A DNA stretch of 64,000 bases from Hordeum vulgare subsp. vulgare (GCF_904849725.1 NC_058520.1:323093186-323157185); one strand, 5' to 3'; numbered from the stretch's first letter, positions 45,205-58,249 are shown. Made by a program: numbers and translations. The notes: generated from the letters alone by a model not told the origin.

Positions 45205-47330
45205 ACTAGTCAGGGAATTACCGGAGGAGGGCCCACCAAGTTTTTCCTCTCTTCTTGTTTCGAGCTGTTTTCTGCTAGGATATCAAGTTCCACCAGCTAT
45301 GTCGTCATCCTCTTCCAACAATGTTGGGGATGATGCTTGGTTGCTACACATGGAGCTCTAAAGAGAAGGAATGAAGGAAGTCACCATGGAAGAAGGGGTT
45401 AGAGATTCACTAGAGGTTCACCTCCAGCCTCCGAGAGGAGCACTCTAGCAGGTATATCCACCATCCCAAACCCTCCCCAAGCCATGAGGCCAGCGAGGAG
45501 CCTGAGGAGTGAAGAAGTAGAAGGAGGTCCTACCCCTAGGAGCCCCCAAAATAGGTTACATGGAAACAATTTTCATAACTTGATTCACAATTATGGGATT
45601 GAAAATACCTCTTGTGTGCACATACCTTCCAGTTCGGATATTTCTCATTCAAGTGAAAGTGATACATGAAGTAGTTCATGATGGCCATAAATAAACATAT
45701 CTATGGTGGGTGTAAAAGAATACTACCAAGATTAACATCAGCTTTGGGAAATTCAGAGCTTAAGGGATATCTTATTCGGCACCATGGATCACAAGTCTAC
45801 TACTTCATCACCACCATCACCCAATAAATAAACTTGAGTACACGGGTATGGGCACCACCCTTGGCTTGTTCCAAGCTTGGGGGATGTGCCTCGGTATTGT
45901 GTCACCATCACTTTTACCATCATTACCCATTACAGTTCGATCTTTAGTTATTTCATGATTTAGAACAATAAAGTTTTAGTATGATGTAGTTTTGAGTGTC
46001 TGTTTTGTGATCTATCTATATACGTAATCGAGTGTGAAAGTTATATAATAAAGAGTAGTTTGAGTTCGATAGCTCCACATTTTGTTTCAATATTAGCAAT
46101 AAAAAGAACAAAAAGATCATATGCTAATCTCATGGAGAGTGATGACTTCATATAAAAGGAGTATAATTGATAAAATTTGTTGGGAGTTGACAAGCATGGC
46201 CTTGGTTATTTATGCAATTCATGAAAAAGTAATAATGAAAGAGAGGTCTCACATATAGATATGCTATTTTGGACATCTTAAATATTCTATGCTTGATCAA
46301 CTAGTTTACGTTGGACACAGAAGACAACATAATAGGTTATGTTTGCTTATATTCACATAGAGGTTATATTGTCATTGATCCTATAACATGTGGTGCTTGC
46401 TCATAATCTTCTGCTAGCCAAAATTTTGCACTAAGTAGAAATACTACTTGAGCATCCATAAACCCTTAAACCCAGTTTCCTGCCATGAGAGTCCACCATA
46501 CCTACCCATGGATTGAATAAGATCCTTCAATTGAGTTGTCATCGGTGCAAAATAAATAAAAATTTCTCCTAAATATGTAGGATATTTTATTGTAAGGGAA
46601 GATAAGCTTTGTATGAACTTGCGATGGTAAAGAAATAAAAGCTACAGAGTGCATAATAAAGGCTGCTATAGAAAGGGGCAATAAAAAGTGATGTTCCTTT
46701 CCATTAAGAGCTTGCACATCCAAACTAAAAAGCGCATGACAACATGTTCTTCCCTCTCTGAAGGGCCTACCTTTTACTTCTTTGTACTTACTTCTATGCA
46801 AGAGTCAATAATGTTCATCCCTATTCTACTCTCATTTATTCTCCACTTGGCAAGCATCACATGGTGGGGAAAGACCCAGTCATATATATCAAGTTGGATG
46901 TAGGTAATCATTAGTTATTATTATTGATGTTATGCTCAAGATAAATAAGTTGGGAGGTGAAAACTATAAACCCCCATCTTCCTATGTGTTTGACTGAAAC
47001 TTTTTTCTCCATTAATATGACATGACGTTTGATAGTTGAGTACGCGAACTTGCTAAACAAAGCACTTACATAGACTATTTTGGAAAATATGATGGATTAT
47101 AATTGTTTCAATGACTAAGATCATAGCTTGTTAGTTTTGAATGACATTTATGGCTCATACTTTGACTTGTGAATGAATTATCACTTGTTCATGAGAAGCT
47201 TATGATGACATATTGCTTCTATGATAGTAATCATGATGCTTTCATGTTCGTATTTTTTTATCCACACCTCTCTCTCTAAACATGTGGTCATGATTATCGA
47301 GTTCGGCTTTTGCTTGATGTCATGCGAGGT
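45205..47330 (+). other. Element C: LTR remnant and non-coding internal region
   Basis: 45205-45240 continues LTR-like sequence (AAATACTAGTCAGGGAATTA) and then the sequence changes to internal region with MSSSSSNNVGDDAW (45300-45341), which stops after a few codons. A purine tract CCAAGCTTGGGGGATGTGCC lies at 45870-45890. No other coding signal to the polypurine tract. Confidence 0.45.
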
Positions 47331-47345
47331 ATAAGATTGGGAAGT
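47331..47345 (+). promoter_or_regulatory. Polypurine tract of element C
   Basis: ATAAGATTGGGAAGT before the LTR; relatives have TAAGCTTGGGGGAGT here. Confidence 0.6.
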
Positions 47346-47973
47346 TCATATGTACATTTCGCATCATGCTTTTATACTTATATTTATTATGTTTTGGATA
47401 ATTATTTCACTTTATGATGCAATCCTATTGCGTGTTCTCTCTTAATTTGCAAGTTTCATACAAAGAGGGATATTGCAGCCAGCTAGAATTTTGGACCGGA
47501 AAAGGCTATGAAAGAGTTGGATATTGTGTGTAACTCAAAATGACATGAAAAGTTATGAATAATTATTTTGGAATATAAAAAATACTGGCAGAACCTGGGC
47601 ACGAGCAATTTTTCTCTCTGGAGGAGCGATTCCACAGGGGAAACTTCTCTCCAGGAGGGGGAAATAGAAGCCATCATCATCATGAATGCTACCTCCTTCA
47701 TGGGAGGACTAATCTTCATCAATATCTTTACTAGAACCATCTCATATCAAACCCTACTTCATCTCTTATATTCAATCTTTGTCCGAAAACTTCATACTTG
47801 TACCCGTGGGTTACTAATAGTGTTGATTACAACTCGTAGTTGATGCTAGTTGCTTTATTTGGTGCAAGATTATATGTTCAAATCCTTAAGCATATTCAAT
47901 ACACCTCTGATCTTGAACATGAGTATGATTTTTGAGTGGTTACTTTCATTCTTGAGGACATGGGAGAAGTATT
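47346..47973 (+). repeat. 3' LTR of element C, first part
   Basis: Starts TCATATGTACATTTCGCATC (canonical TGATACGTCC is mutated) and runs to 47973, where Angela is inserted. Confidence 0.7.
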
Positions 47974-49703
47974 TGTTGGGGATCGTAGTAATTTCAAAAA
48001 ATTTCCTACGCCATACAAGGATCTATCTATGGAGAAACCAACAACGACTGAAGTAGTAGAGCATCTTCATACGTTTGAAGATCACTAAGAGGAAACGTTG
48101 CTAGAATGCGGTTGATGGAGTCGTACTCGCAGCGATTCAGATCGCGCTAGATTCCGATCTATGCATCGAACGACGGTGCCTCCACGTTCAACGCACATAC
48201 AGCCCAATGACGTCTCCTCCTTCTTGATACAGCAAGGAGAGAGAGGAGAAGTTGAGGGAGAGCTCCAGCAGCACGACGGCGTGGTGGTGGTGGAGCTATG
48301 TGGTTCTCCGGCAGGGCTTCGCGAAGTGCTGCTGCGGAGGAAGAAGAGAGAGGTAGGGCTGCGCCGTGGGAGAGAGATAATTCTTATGTCTCAAAAATCC
48401 CAAAATCTCAAGTATATATAGGGAGAAGGAGAGGGCGGGCTGCCTTGGCCCGTCCTCCAAGGAGGAGGAGTTCGGTAGAGATAGGGAGGAGTCAACCTCC
48501 CATAAGGGAGGTGAATCCCTTCCTTTTAAAACCCCGTTTGCCTTATCTCCTTATCCCTAGACGCATGTGCCTTTAGGGAAGGCCTTGGCCAGCCCAATAA
48601 GGGCTGCTCCAGCTCCTCTAACAGCCCATGAACTCCTTTGGTCGACACCCCCCCCCCCGGGGGGGGGGGGGGGGTCCTCCGACACCCTCCCGACACTCCA
48701 GGTACACAACCGATGAGCCCGAAACTTTTTCGGTGACAAAAACAGGACTTCCTATATATCAATCTTTACCTCCGGACCATTCCGGAGCTTCTCGTGACGT
48801 CTGGGATCTCATCCGGGACTATTAACAACCTTCGATAACCACATGCTATTCCCTTTACAACTCTAGCGTCATCGAACCTTCAGTGTGTAGACCCTACGGG
48901 TTCGGGAGACATGCATACATGACCGAGACACCTCTCCGGCCAATAACCAACAGTGGGGTCTGGATATCCATGTTGGTTCCCACATGTTCCACGATGTCAA
49001 GGATTCTATCAATCCCGTAGGCAATTCCCTTTGTCAACCAGTATGATACTTCCCGAGATTCGATCGTCGGTATCCCTATACCTTGTTCAATCTCGTTACC
49101 GGCAAGTGTCTTTACTCGTTCCATAACACATCATCCCGTGGCTAACTCCTTAGTCACACTAAGCTCATTATGATGTTGGATTACTGAGTGGGCCTAGAGA
49201 TACCTCTCCGTCACACGGAGTGACAAATCCTCGTCTCGATTCGTACAACCCAACACACACTTTCAGATATACCCGTAGTGCACCTTTATAATCACCCAGT
49301 TACATTGTGACGTTTGGTACACCCAAAGCACTCCTACGGTATCCGGGAGTTGCACAATCTCACAGTCTAGGGAAATGATACTTGACATTAAAAAAGCTTT
49401 AGCAGACAAACAACATGATCTAGTGCTATGCTTAGGATTGGGTCTTATCCATCACATCATTCCCCAATGATGTGATCCCGTTATCAATGACATCCAGTGT
49501 CCATGATCACGTAACCATGATTATCTATTGATCAACGAGCTATCCAACTATAGGCTCACTAGGGACACATCGTGATATATATATTCACACATGTATTTTG
49601 GCTTCCGGTTAATACAATTATAGAATGAATAATAGACAATTATCATGAACTGGAAATATAATAATAACAACTTCATTGTTGCCTCTAGGGCATATTTCCA
49701 ACA
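47974..49703 (-). repeat. 3' LTR of Angela
   Basis: 1730 bp. Minus-strand start TGTTGGAAATATGCCCTAGA, the Angela/BARE1 hallmark. A minus TATA, CCCTATATATACTTGAG, lies at about 48409-48421. It contains a C11G16 tract at 48648-48674. Confidence 0.9.
48648..48674. repeat. C11-G16 homopolymer palindrome
   Basis: Eleven C followed directly by sixteen G. The other Angela LTR has an ordinary ACCCCTCCCGAGGGCCC at this point (about 58922). Confidence 0.8.
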
Positions 49704-49720
49704 GTCTCCCACTTGCACTA
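49704..49720 (-). promoter_or_regulatory. Polypurine tract of Angela
   Basis: Minus-strand TAGTGCAAGTGGGAGAC ends exactly at the LTR TGTTGGAAAT. Confidence 0.85.
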
Positions 49721-49774
49721 GAGTAAATAATCTAGTTACATTGTGATGAGTCTAATGCCCATAAAGTTCTGGTG

Positions 49775-50424
49775 CTAATCATGCTTTGCCCGTGGAAGAG
49801 GTTTAGTTAACGGGTATGCGACGTACATATACGTGTGTACTTTACAAATATCTATATCCCCATCCTGGATGTATTCATGAATGGAGTTGAAGTGGTGCTT
49901 GATGTGCTTGCTTTTATTGTGAAACCTGGGCTCCTTTGCAATGGCAATAGCTCCAGTGTTGTCATAGAATAGAGTCATCGGGCCCGACGCATTTGGAATC
50001 ACTCCTAGGTCGGTGATGAACTCCTTCATCCAGACTCCTTCCTATGCTGCTTCCGAAGCAGCAATGTACTCCGCTTCACATGTAGATGCCGCCACGACGC
50101 TTTGCTTGCAACTTCACCAGCTAACTGTCCCATTATTTGAAATAACATGTATTCGGTTTGTGACTTGGAGTCATCCGGATCTGTGTCGAAGCTAGCATCG
50201 ATATAACCTTTTACGACGAGCTCTTCGACACCTCCGTAAACGAGAAACATATCTTTAGTCCTTTTCAGGTACTTAAGGATGTTTTTGATCGATGTCCAGT
50301 GATCCACTCCTGGATCACTCTGGTACCTCCCTACCAAACTTATGGCAAGGTTCACATCAGGTCTGGTGCACAACATGACATACATAATAGAGCCTATGGC
50401 TGAAGCATGGGGGATGGTACTCAT
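49775..50424 (-). pseudogene. Angela RNase H domain
   Basis: Two frames (50424-50026 and 50029-49775). Contains SIMYVMLCTRPDVNLAISLV from the RT-RNase H junction, GYIDASFDTDPDDSKSQTEY with the first catalytic Asp, a frame change near 50040, then LFYDNTGAIAIAKEPRFHNK and SKHIKHHFNSIHEYI. Confidence 0.85.
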
Positions 50425-50451
50425 CTTCTCTATTTCTTATGTCGTGGTCGG

Positions 50452-51310
50452 TCATTGAGTCACACTCAACCTCACACATTGTAATACAGGCAAGAACCCC
50501 TTCATAGCCTTATCCATATTGAACTTCTTAGGTATCTTGTCAAGGTATGTGCTTTGTGAAAGACCTATGAGGCGTCTCAATCTATCTCTATAGATATTGA
50601 TGCCTAATATGTAAGCAACTTCTCCAAGGTCCTTCACTGAAAAACTCTTATTAAAATATGCCTTTATGCTTTCCAACAGTTCTATATCATGTCCCATCAA
50701 CAATATGCCATCCACATACAATATGAGAAATGCTACACAGCTCCCACTCACTTTCTTGTAAATACAGGCTTCTCCATAAGTCTGTATAAACCCAAACCCT
50801 TTGATCACCTAATCAAAGCGAATGTTCCAACTCCGAGATGCTTGCACCAGCCCATAGATGGAGCGGTGGAGCATGCATACCTTGTTAGCATTGCTAGGAT
50901 TGACAAAACCTTCTGGCTGTATCATATACAATTCTTCTATAAGAAAGCCATTCAGGAATGCTGTTTTGACGTCCATTTTCTAGATTTCATAATCATAGAA
51001 TGTGGCAATTGCTAACATGATTCAGACCGACTTCAACATCGCTACAGGTGAGAAGGTATCATCGTAATCAACCCCTTGAACTTGTCGACAACCCTTAGCG
51101 ACAAGTCGAGCTTTATAGATGGTCACATTACCATTCGCGTCAGTCTTCTTCTTGAAGATCCATTTATTTTATAAAGCTCGCCGATCATTGGGAAAGTCCA
51201 CCAAAGTCCATACTTTCTTCTCATACATGGATCCTATCTTGGGTTTCATGGCCTCAAGCCATTTGTTGGAATCCGGGCCCGCCGTCACTTCTTCATAGTT
51301 CAAAGGTTCA
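50452..51310 (-). pseudogene. Angela reverse transcriptase
   Basis: From about 51290 the minus strand reads KKKTDANGNVTIYKARLVAK, DVKTAFLNGFLIEELYM, SIYGLVQASRSWN in shifting frames; then the ORF from 50808 has the catalytic box as LILYVDGILLMGHD, that is YVDG in place of YVDD (second Asp lost). FSVKDLGEVAYILGINIYRD follows. Polymerase activity is destroyed by that change alone. Confidence 0.9.
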
Positions 51311-51653
51311 GTGTTGTCCAACAACATGATTTCCATGACAGGGTTGCCATACCACTCTGGTGTGGAACATAACCTTGTCGACCTTCAAGGTTCAAAAGAA
51401 ACTTGATCCGAAGTTACATGATCATCATCATTAACTTCTTCTCTAGCCGGTGCAGACGCCTCAGAAACATTTTCTTGCGCTGCGCTACTCTCCGGTTCGA
51501 GAGGAGGTACAATTACCTCATCAAGTTCTATTTTCCTCCCACTTACTTCTTTTCAGAGAAACTCTTTCTCTAGAAAGGATCCGTTCCTAGCAACAAAGAT
51601 CTTGCCTTCGGATCTAAGATAGAAGGTGTACCCATTAGTTTCCTTAGGGTATT

Positions 51654-52301
51654 TTATGAAGTCACATTTTCCACTTTGGGTTCGAGCTTCTCTGGTTGAA
51701 GTTTCTTCACATAAGCATCACATCCCCAAACATTCAGAAACGACAGCTTAGGTTTTGTGCCAAACCATAATTCATACGGTGTCATCTCAATGGATTTAGA
51801 CGGTGCCCTATTTAAAGTGAATGCGACAGTTTCCAATGCATATCCCCAAAATGATAGCGGTAAATCGGTAAGAGACATCATAGATCGTACCATATCCAAT
51901 AGAGTACGATTACAACGTTCAGACACACCGTTACACTGCGGTGTGCCAGGCGGCGTGAGTTGTGAAACAATTCCACATTTCCTTAGGTGTGTTCGAAACT
52001 CGTGACACAAATATTGTACTCCACGATCGGATCATAAGGACTTTATTTTCTTGTCACGTTGATTCTCCACCTCATTATGAAATTCCTTGAACTTTTCAAA
52101 GGTTTCAGACTTGTGCTTTATTAGGTAGACATACCCATATCTACTTAAATCATTTGTGAGGGTGAGAACATAACGATAGCCTCCGCGAGCTTCAACGCTC
52201 ATGGGACCGCATACATCGGAATGTATTATTTCCAATAAGTTGGTCGCTCTCTCCGTTGTTCTGGAGAATGGTGTCTTTGTCATCTTGCCTATGAGGCACG
52301 G
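51654..52301 (-). pseudogene. Angela integrase
   Basis: PCLIGKMTKTPFS, then IIHSDVCGPM (first Asp), SDRGVQYL (second Asp) and GVSERCNRTLLDMVRSMM (Glu): D,D,E all present. One in-frame TGA at 52032-52034 stands where relatives have Arg (LRSDRGGEY), consistent with CGA to TGA. FNRAPSKS-like region and LWFGTKPKLSFLNVWGCDA follow. Confidence 0.9.
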
Positions 52302-52306
52302 CTCAC

Positions 52307-53828
52307 GGATGACCCACAAGTATAGGGGATCTATCGTAGTCCTTTTGATAAGTAAGAGTGTCGAACCCAACGAGGAGAAGAAGGATCTGACAAGTGGTTT
52401 TCAGTAAGGTAATATCTACAGGCACTGAAATTATCGGTAACAACTGATTATGTAGTGAGATTATTCGTAGCAAGCAACAAGTAACAAAAGTAGGAACGGT
52501 GCAGCAAAGTGTCCCAATCCCTTTTGTAGCAAGGGACAAGCCTAGACAAAGTATTATAGGAGGAATAACGCTCCCATGGACACATGGGAATTTCTGTCAT
52601 GCTAGTTTTCATCATGTCAATATGATTCGCGTTGGTACTTTGATAGTTTGATATGTGGGTGGACCAGCGCTTGGGTACTGCCCTTACTTGGACAAGCATC
52701 CAACTTATGATTAACCCCTCTCGCAAGCATCCACAACTACGATAGAAGAATCAAGACAAAGTCTAACCATAGCATTAAACTAGTGGATCCAAATCAGCCC
52801 CTTACGAAGCAACGCATAAACTAGGGTTTAAGCTTCTGTCACTCTAGCAACCCATCATCTACTTACTACTTCCCAATGCCTTCCTCTAGGCCCAAATAAT
52901 GGTGAAGTGTTATGTAGTCGACATTCACATAACACCACTAGAGGAAAAACAACATACAACACACCAAATTATCGAACGAATACCTAGTTCACATGACTAC
53001 TATTAGCATGACTTATCCCATGTCCTCAGGAACAAAAGTAACTACTCACAAAGCATAATCATATTCATGACCAGAGAGGTAATGAGTAGCATCAAGGATC
53101 TGAACATAAACTCTTCCACCAAGTAATCCAACTAGCATCAACTACAAAGAGTAATTAACACTACTACCAACCTGACAAGTACCAATTGGAGTCGCGAGAT
53201 GGAGATTGGTTACAAGTGATGAACTAGGGTTTGGAGATGAGATGGTGCTGATGAAGATGTCGATGGTGATGAGTCCCCTCCGATGAGAGGAGTGTTGGTG
53301 ATGATGATGGCGACGATTTCCCCTTCCGGGAGGGAAGTTTCCCCGGCAGGATCGTCCTGCCGGAGCTCTAGATTGGTTCTGCCCAAGTTCCGCCTCGTGG
53401 CGGCGGCGAATCCTCCGAAAAGCCTCCTCCTGATTTTTTTCCGGATGAAACCCTTCTTGTAGCCAAAGGGGGGAGCCAGAGGGCCAGCTGGGTGCCCACA
53501 AGCCCCCTAGGCGCGGCCAGGGGGGTCGCCGCGCCTAGCAGGCTTGTGGCCACCTGCTGGCGCCGCTCTGGCACTTCTTCGGCCCAGTATTTTTTATAAA
53601 TCCCGAAAAAATCCTCGTTGATTTTTACGGCGTTTGGAGTTGCGTAGAATAGGTATCTCAAACTTGCTCCTTTTTCAGGCCAGAATTCCAGCTGTCGGCA
53701 TTCTCCCTCTTCATGTAAACCATGCAATATAAGAGAGAAAAGGCATAAGTATTGTACCGTGAAGTGAAATAACAGCCGAAGACGCGATAAATATCAACAT
53801 AAAAGCATGATGCAAAATGGACGTATCA
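52307..53828 (-). repeat. Solo LTR of a C-type Athila-like element inside Angela
   Basis: 1522 bp, reverse orientation; reverse complement begins TGATACGTCCATTTTGCATC and ends GTGGGTCATCC. Flanking duplication CTCAC (52302-52306) and CTCGC (53829-53833), one C/T difference. It splits the Angela CCHC-like TCE|PCLIGKM segment of the pre-integrase domain. A minus TATA TTTATAAAAAATAC lies near 53590. No internal region, so a product of LTR-LTR recombination. Confidence 0.85.
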
Positions 53829-53833
53829 CTCGC

Positions 53834-53963
53834 ATGTGTCAAATGATTCGAAATCAAGAGACTCCAAAAGTCCATCAGTATGGAGTTTCTTCATGCGCTT
53901 TACGCCGATATGACCAAGGCGGCAGTGCCACAAGTATGTGGGACTATCATTATCAACCTTACA
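53834..53963 (-). pseudogene. Angela pre-integrase zinc-binding region
   Basis: Same frame as gag-protease after a TGA at 53964-53966: CKVDNDSPTYLWHCRLGHI, then GVKRMKKLHTDGLLESL and SFDTCE, where the solo LTR interrupts. The H..H..C..C motif is completed on the other side of the insertion. Confidence 0.85.
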
Positions 53964-55250
53964 TCATTTAGCACTCACACTATGAATATGTGTATCATCA
54001 CGATCGAGATTCATCAGGAATAAACTATTTACCAGCGGGGCATGACCATAGAACATACGACTCATATAAATAGAACAACCATTATTCTCATATTTAAATG
54101 AGTAGCCATCTTGCATCAAGCGAGATCCTGATACAGTGTTTATGCTCAAAGATGGTACTAAATAACAATTATTAAGGTTTATAACTAGTCCCGAAGGTAG
54201 ATGTAGTGCTAGCGTGCCGAAGGCGATCACATCGACCTTGGAACCATTTCCGACGCGCATCGTCACCTCGTCCTTAGCTAGCCTACGCTTGTTCCGCAGT
54301 TCCTGCTTAGAGTTGCAAATCTGAGCAACATCACTGGTATCAAATACCCAGGAGCTACTACGAGGGCTGGTAAGGTACACATCAATAACAAGTATATCAC
54401 ATATACATTTGACGTTGCCTACCTTCTTGTCCGCTAAGTACTTGGGGCAATTCCGTTTCCAGTGACTGGTTGCCTTGCAGCAATAGCACTCAGTCTCAGG
54501 CTTGGGTCCTTTCTTTGACTTCTTCCCGGCAACTGGCTTACCTAGCGTGACAACTGCTTTCTCGTCTTTCTTGAATATTTTCTTACCCTTCCCCTTCTTG
54601 AAACAGGGGGTCTTATTGACCATCAACATTTGATTCTCTTTCTTGATTTCTATCTCCGCATATTTCAACATTGAATACAACTCGGGAATAGTCTTCTCCA
54701 TCCCTTGCATGTTGTAATTCATCACAAAGCCTTTATAGCTAGGTGGAAGCGACTGGAGGATTCTGTCAATGACCGCATCATCCGGAAGTTCAACTCCCAA
54801 TTGAGTCAAGCGGTTGTGCAACCCAGACATTCTGAGTATGTGTTCACTGATAGAAATATTCTCCTCCATCTTATAGCTAAGGAACTTGTCGGAGACTTCA
54901 TACCTCTCGACCCGGGCATGATCTTGAAAAACAAGTTTCAACTCCTCAAACATCTCATATGCGCTGTGTTGCTCAAAACGCCTTTCGAGCCCCGGTTCTA
55001 AACTGTAAAGCATGCCACACTGAACGAGAGAGTAGTCATCACTCCGCGACTGACAGGCGTTCCTAACGTCCTGGTCTTCCCCGGGAACGGGAGGATCACC
55101 TAGCAGTACAGTAAGGACATATGCCTTCTTGGAAGCATTGAGGATGAGCTTTAAGTTACGAGCCCAATCCGCATAGTTGCTCCCATCATCTTTCATCTTG
55201 GTTTTCTCTAGGAACGCGATGAAGTTGAATGAGACATTTGCGTTGGCCAT
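53964..55250 (-). pseudogene. gag: Angela gag-protease
   Basis: 428 residues from MANANVSFNFIAFLEKTKMK. Gag domain residues 20-210 (SNYADWARNLKLILNASKKA; FLSYKMEENISISEHILRM), basic linker, CCHC knuckle CYCCKATSHWKRNC at 255-268, then protease with the active site VFDTSDVAQICNS at 302-314, where Gly of DTG/DSG is Ser. It ends at TGA 53964-53966, where relatives have Arg in the same frame. So the only interruption of gag-protease-pre-integrase here is this one codon, but the active site is likely impaired. Confidence 0.9.
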
Positions 55251-55687
55251 TGGATCTACAATATTTAGAAAGACAATTTTAGACTAAGTTCATGATAATT
55301 AAGTTCATCTAATCAAATTACTAATGAACTCCCAGTTATATCGACATCCCTCTAGTCATCCAAGTGATACATGATCCACGTCGACTAGCCCGTGTCCTAT
55401 CATCACGTGAGACGGACTAGTCATCGATGGTGAGCATCTATATGCTGATCATATCAACCAAATGACTCATGGTCGACCTTTCGGTCTCCCGTATTCGAGG
55501 CCATGTCTGTACATGCTAGGCTCGTCCAGTCAACCTAAGTGTTTTGCATGTGTAAACTGGCTTACACCCGTTGTATGCGATTGTTAGAATCTATCACACC
55601 CGATCAACATGTGGTGCTTTGAAACAACAAACCTTCACAACGATGCACACTTAGGGGAATACATATCTGGAAAACTTATAAGGGATA
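55251..55687 (-). other. Angela leader, gag-proximal part
   Basis: Untranslated leader between gag and the solo LTR; no ORF. It ends with GGATA (55683-55687). Confidence 0.7.
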
Positions 55688-57429
55688 TGTTGGAAATATG
55701 CCCTAGATGCAATAATAAAATAGTTATTATTATATTTCCTATTTCAAGATAATCGTTTATTATCCATGCTATAACTGTATTGAATGGAAACATAAATGCA
55801 TGTGTGGATAATATAGACAAAATTGTGTCCCTAGTGAGTCTCTAGTTGACTAGCTTGTTGGTCAAGGATGGTTAAGGTTTCCTAGCCATAGACAAGTGTT
55901 ATCACTTGATGACATGATCACATCATTAGGAGAATGATGTGATGGACAAGACCCAAAACTATGAACGTAGCATATGATCGTGTCCTTTTGTTGTTATTGT
56001 TTAGTGCATGTCAAGTATTCATTCCTATGACCATGAGATAATGTAACTCACTGACACCGGAGGAATGCCTTGCGTGTATCAAATGTCACAACATTACTGC
56101 GTGACTATAAAGGTACTCTATAGGCATCTCCGAAGGTGTCCGTTGAGTTAGCATGGATCAAGATTGGGATTTGTCACTCCTTGTGACAGAGAGGTATCTC
56201 GGGGCCCACTCGGTAATACAACATCACATACAAGCCTTGAAAGCAATGTGGCTAAAGGGTTAGTCACGGGATCTTGTATTACGGAATGAGTAAAGAGACT
56301 TGGCAGTAACGAGATTGAAATAGGTATGAAGATACCGACGATCGAATCTCGGGCAAGTAACATACCGAAGGACAAAGGGAATGGTATACGGTATTATATG
56401 AATCCTTGACATAGAGGTTCAACCGATAAGATCTTTGTAGAATATGTAGGATCCAATATGGACATCCAGGTCCCCCTATTGTATATTGACGAGATAGTGT
56501 CTCACGTCATGTCTTCATAGTTCTCGAACTCGTAGGGTCTACACACTTAAGTTTCGTTGACCTTTTGGTATAGTTGAGTTATAGGTGCTGGTGACCGAAA
56601 TTTTGTTCAGAGTCCCGTATGAGATCCCGGGCGTCACGAGGAGTTCCAGAATGGTCCGAAAACGAAGATTGATATATAGGAAGTTGGTGTTTGGATTCCG
56701 GAAGGATTTCGGGCATTACCGACAGCGTACTGGGAGTGACGAATGGGTACCGAGGGCCCACCAGGTGGGCCCACCACTCCCCGAGAGGGCCACGTGGACT
56801 TGATGGTGGCGCAATAGCCCTTGATGGTCTGACTAGTCCTCCAAAGAAATCCCATGAGGTAAAAAGTGGAAAAACCAAAAGAGGTGGACAACTTGGGGAG
56901 GAGTCCTACTCCAAGTAGGATTGGAGGAGGACTCCTCCTTTCCTATTCGGCCGAGCCAAGGGAAGGCTCCCTTGGTTCTCAAGGCTAGCCCCTCCTTCCT
57001 CCTATATATAATAGAGGTTTGAGGGTTTTTTAGACATAATTTCAGCCACGTGCTACCCTCTCCTCTAGTTTGTAGTTCTTCCTCTAGATCGGATTTCTGC
57101 AGTGCTTAGGCGAAGCCCTGCAGGAATAGCCCGGCGTGCTTTCACGCATCCCCGCCTCTCTTGCTGCATCAAGAAGGAGAAGGTCGTCATCCATCTGTAC
57201 GTGTGCTGAACGCGGAGGTGTCGTCGGTGCTAGATCGGTACGGATCATGGGACGACGGCGATTTGGATCACGAAGACATTCCACTATATCAACCGCGTTT
57301 CTTAACACTTCCCGCTTAGCGATCTACAAGGGTATGTGGATCCGATCTCCCTCTCATAGATGATCATCACCATGATAGGTCTTCGTGTGTGTAGGAATTT
57401 TTTTGTTTCCAATGCAACGTAACCCAACA
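55688..57429 (+). repeat. Solo Angela-family LTR in the Angela leader
   Basis: 1742 bp in + orientation, TGTTGGAAATATGCCCTAGA to GTAACCCAACA, with flanks GGATA/GGATC (4 of 5). TATA CCTATATATAATAG at 57001. It diverges noticeably from the LTRs of its host Angela element, so a different subfamily. Inverted with respect to the 5' LTR at 58250. Confidence 0.85.
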
Positions 57430-58235
57430 GGATCATCTTATCTTTGCCATCGTTGTTATAAACAATAAGATGTAAAACATGATGAACATCACATGCAATC
57501 ATATAGTGACATGATATGGCCAATATCATCTTGCTCCTTTCATCTCCAGCTTCCGGGCATCATGATCATCATTGTCACCGGCATGACACCATGATATCCA
57601 TCATTGTGTCTCCATGAAGTCGTCACGCCAATTATTACTTCTACTACTATAGCTAACCGTTAGCGATAAAGTAAAGTAATCAACATGGCGTTGCATCTCA
57701 TACAATAAATTAAGACAACTCCTATGGCTCCTGCCAGTTGTCATACTCATCGACATGCAAGTCATGAATCCTATTACAAGAACATGATCAATCTCATACA
57801 TCACATATGTAACATCATATCCTTTTGGCCAGATCACATCACATAGCATACCATGCAAAAACAAGTTAGCCGTCCTCTAATTGTTGTTGCAAGTTTTACG
57901 TGGCTAGTTAGGGTTTCTAGCAAGAACGTTTTTTACCTAGGTGACAGCCACAACGTTGATATGCCAGTGATATTTACCCTTCATAAGGACCCTCTTCGTC
58001 GAATCCGATCCGACTAAAGTGGGAGAGACAGACACCAGCAAGCCACCTTATGCAACTAGTGCATGTCAGTCGGTGGAACCAGTCTCACGTAAGAGTACGT
58101 GTAAAGTCGGACCGGACCTCTTCATCCCACGATGCCGCCGAATCAAGATAAGACTAGTAACGGTAAGCAAATTGACAAATCAGCGCCCTCAACTATTGTG
58201 TTCTACTAAGGCATAGAATCTACGTGTAGAACCTT
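57430..58235 (-). other. Angela leader, LTR-proximal part
   Basis: Untranslated leader continuing to the primer site; no ORF that I support. Confidence 0.6.
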
Positions 58236-58248
58236 GGCTCGGATGCCA
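58236..58248 (-). promoter_or_regulatory. Primer-binding site of Angela (tRNA-Met type)
   Basis: Minus-strand TGGCATCCGAGCC against the canonical TGGTATCAGAGCC; one base from the LTR. Two or three substitutions. Confidence 0.8.
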
Positions 58249-58249
58249 C

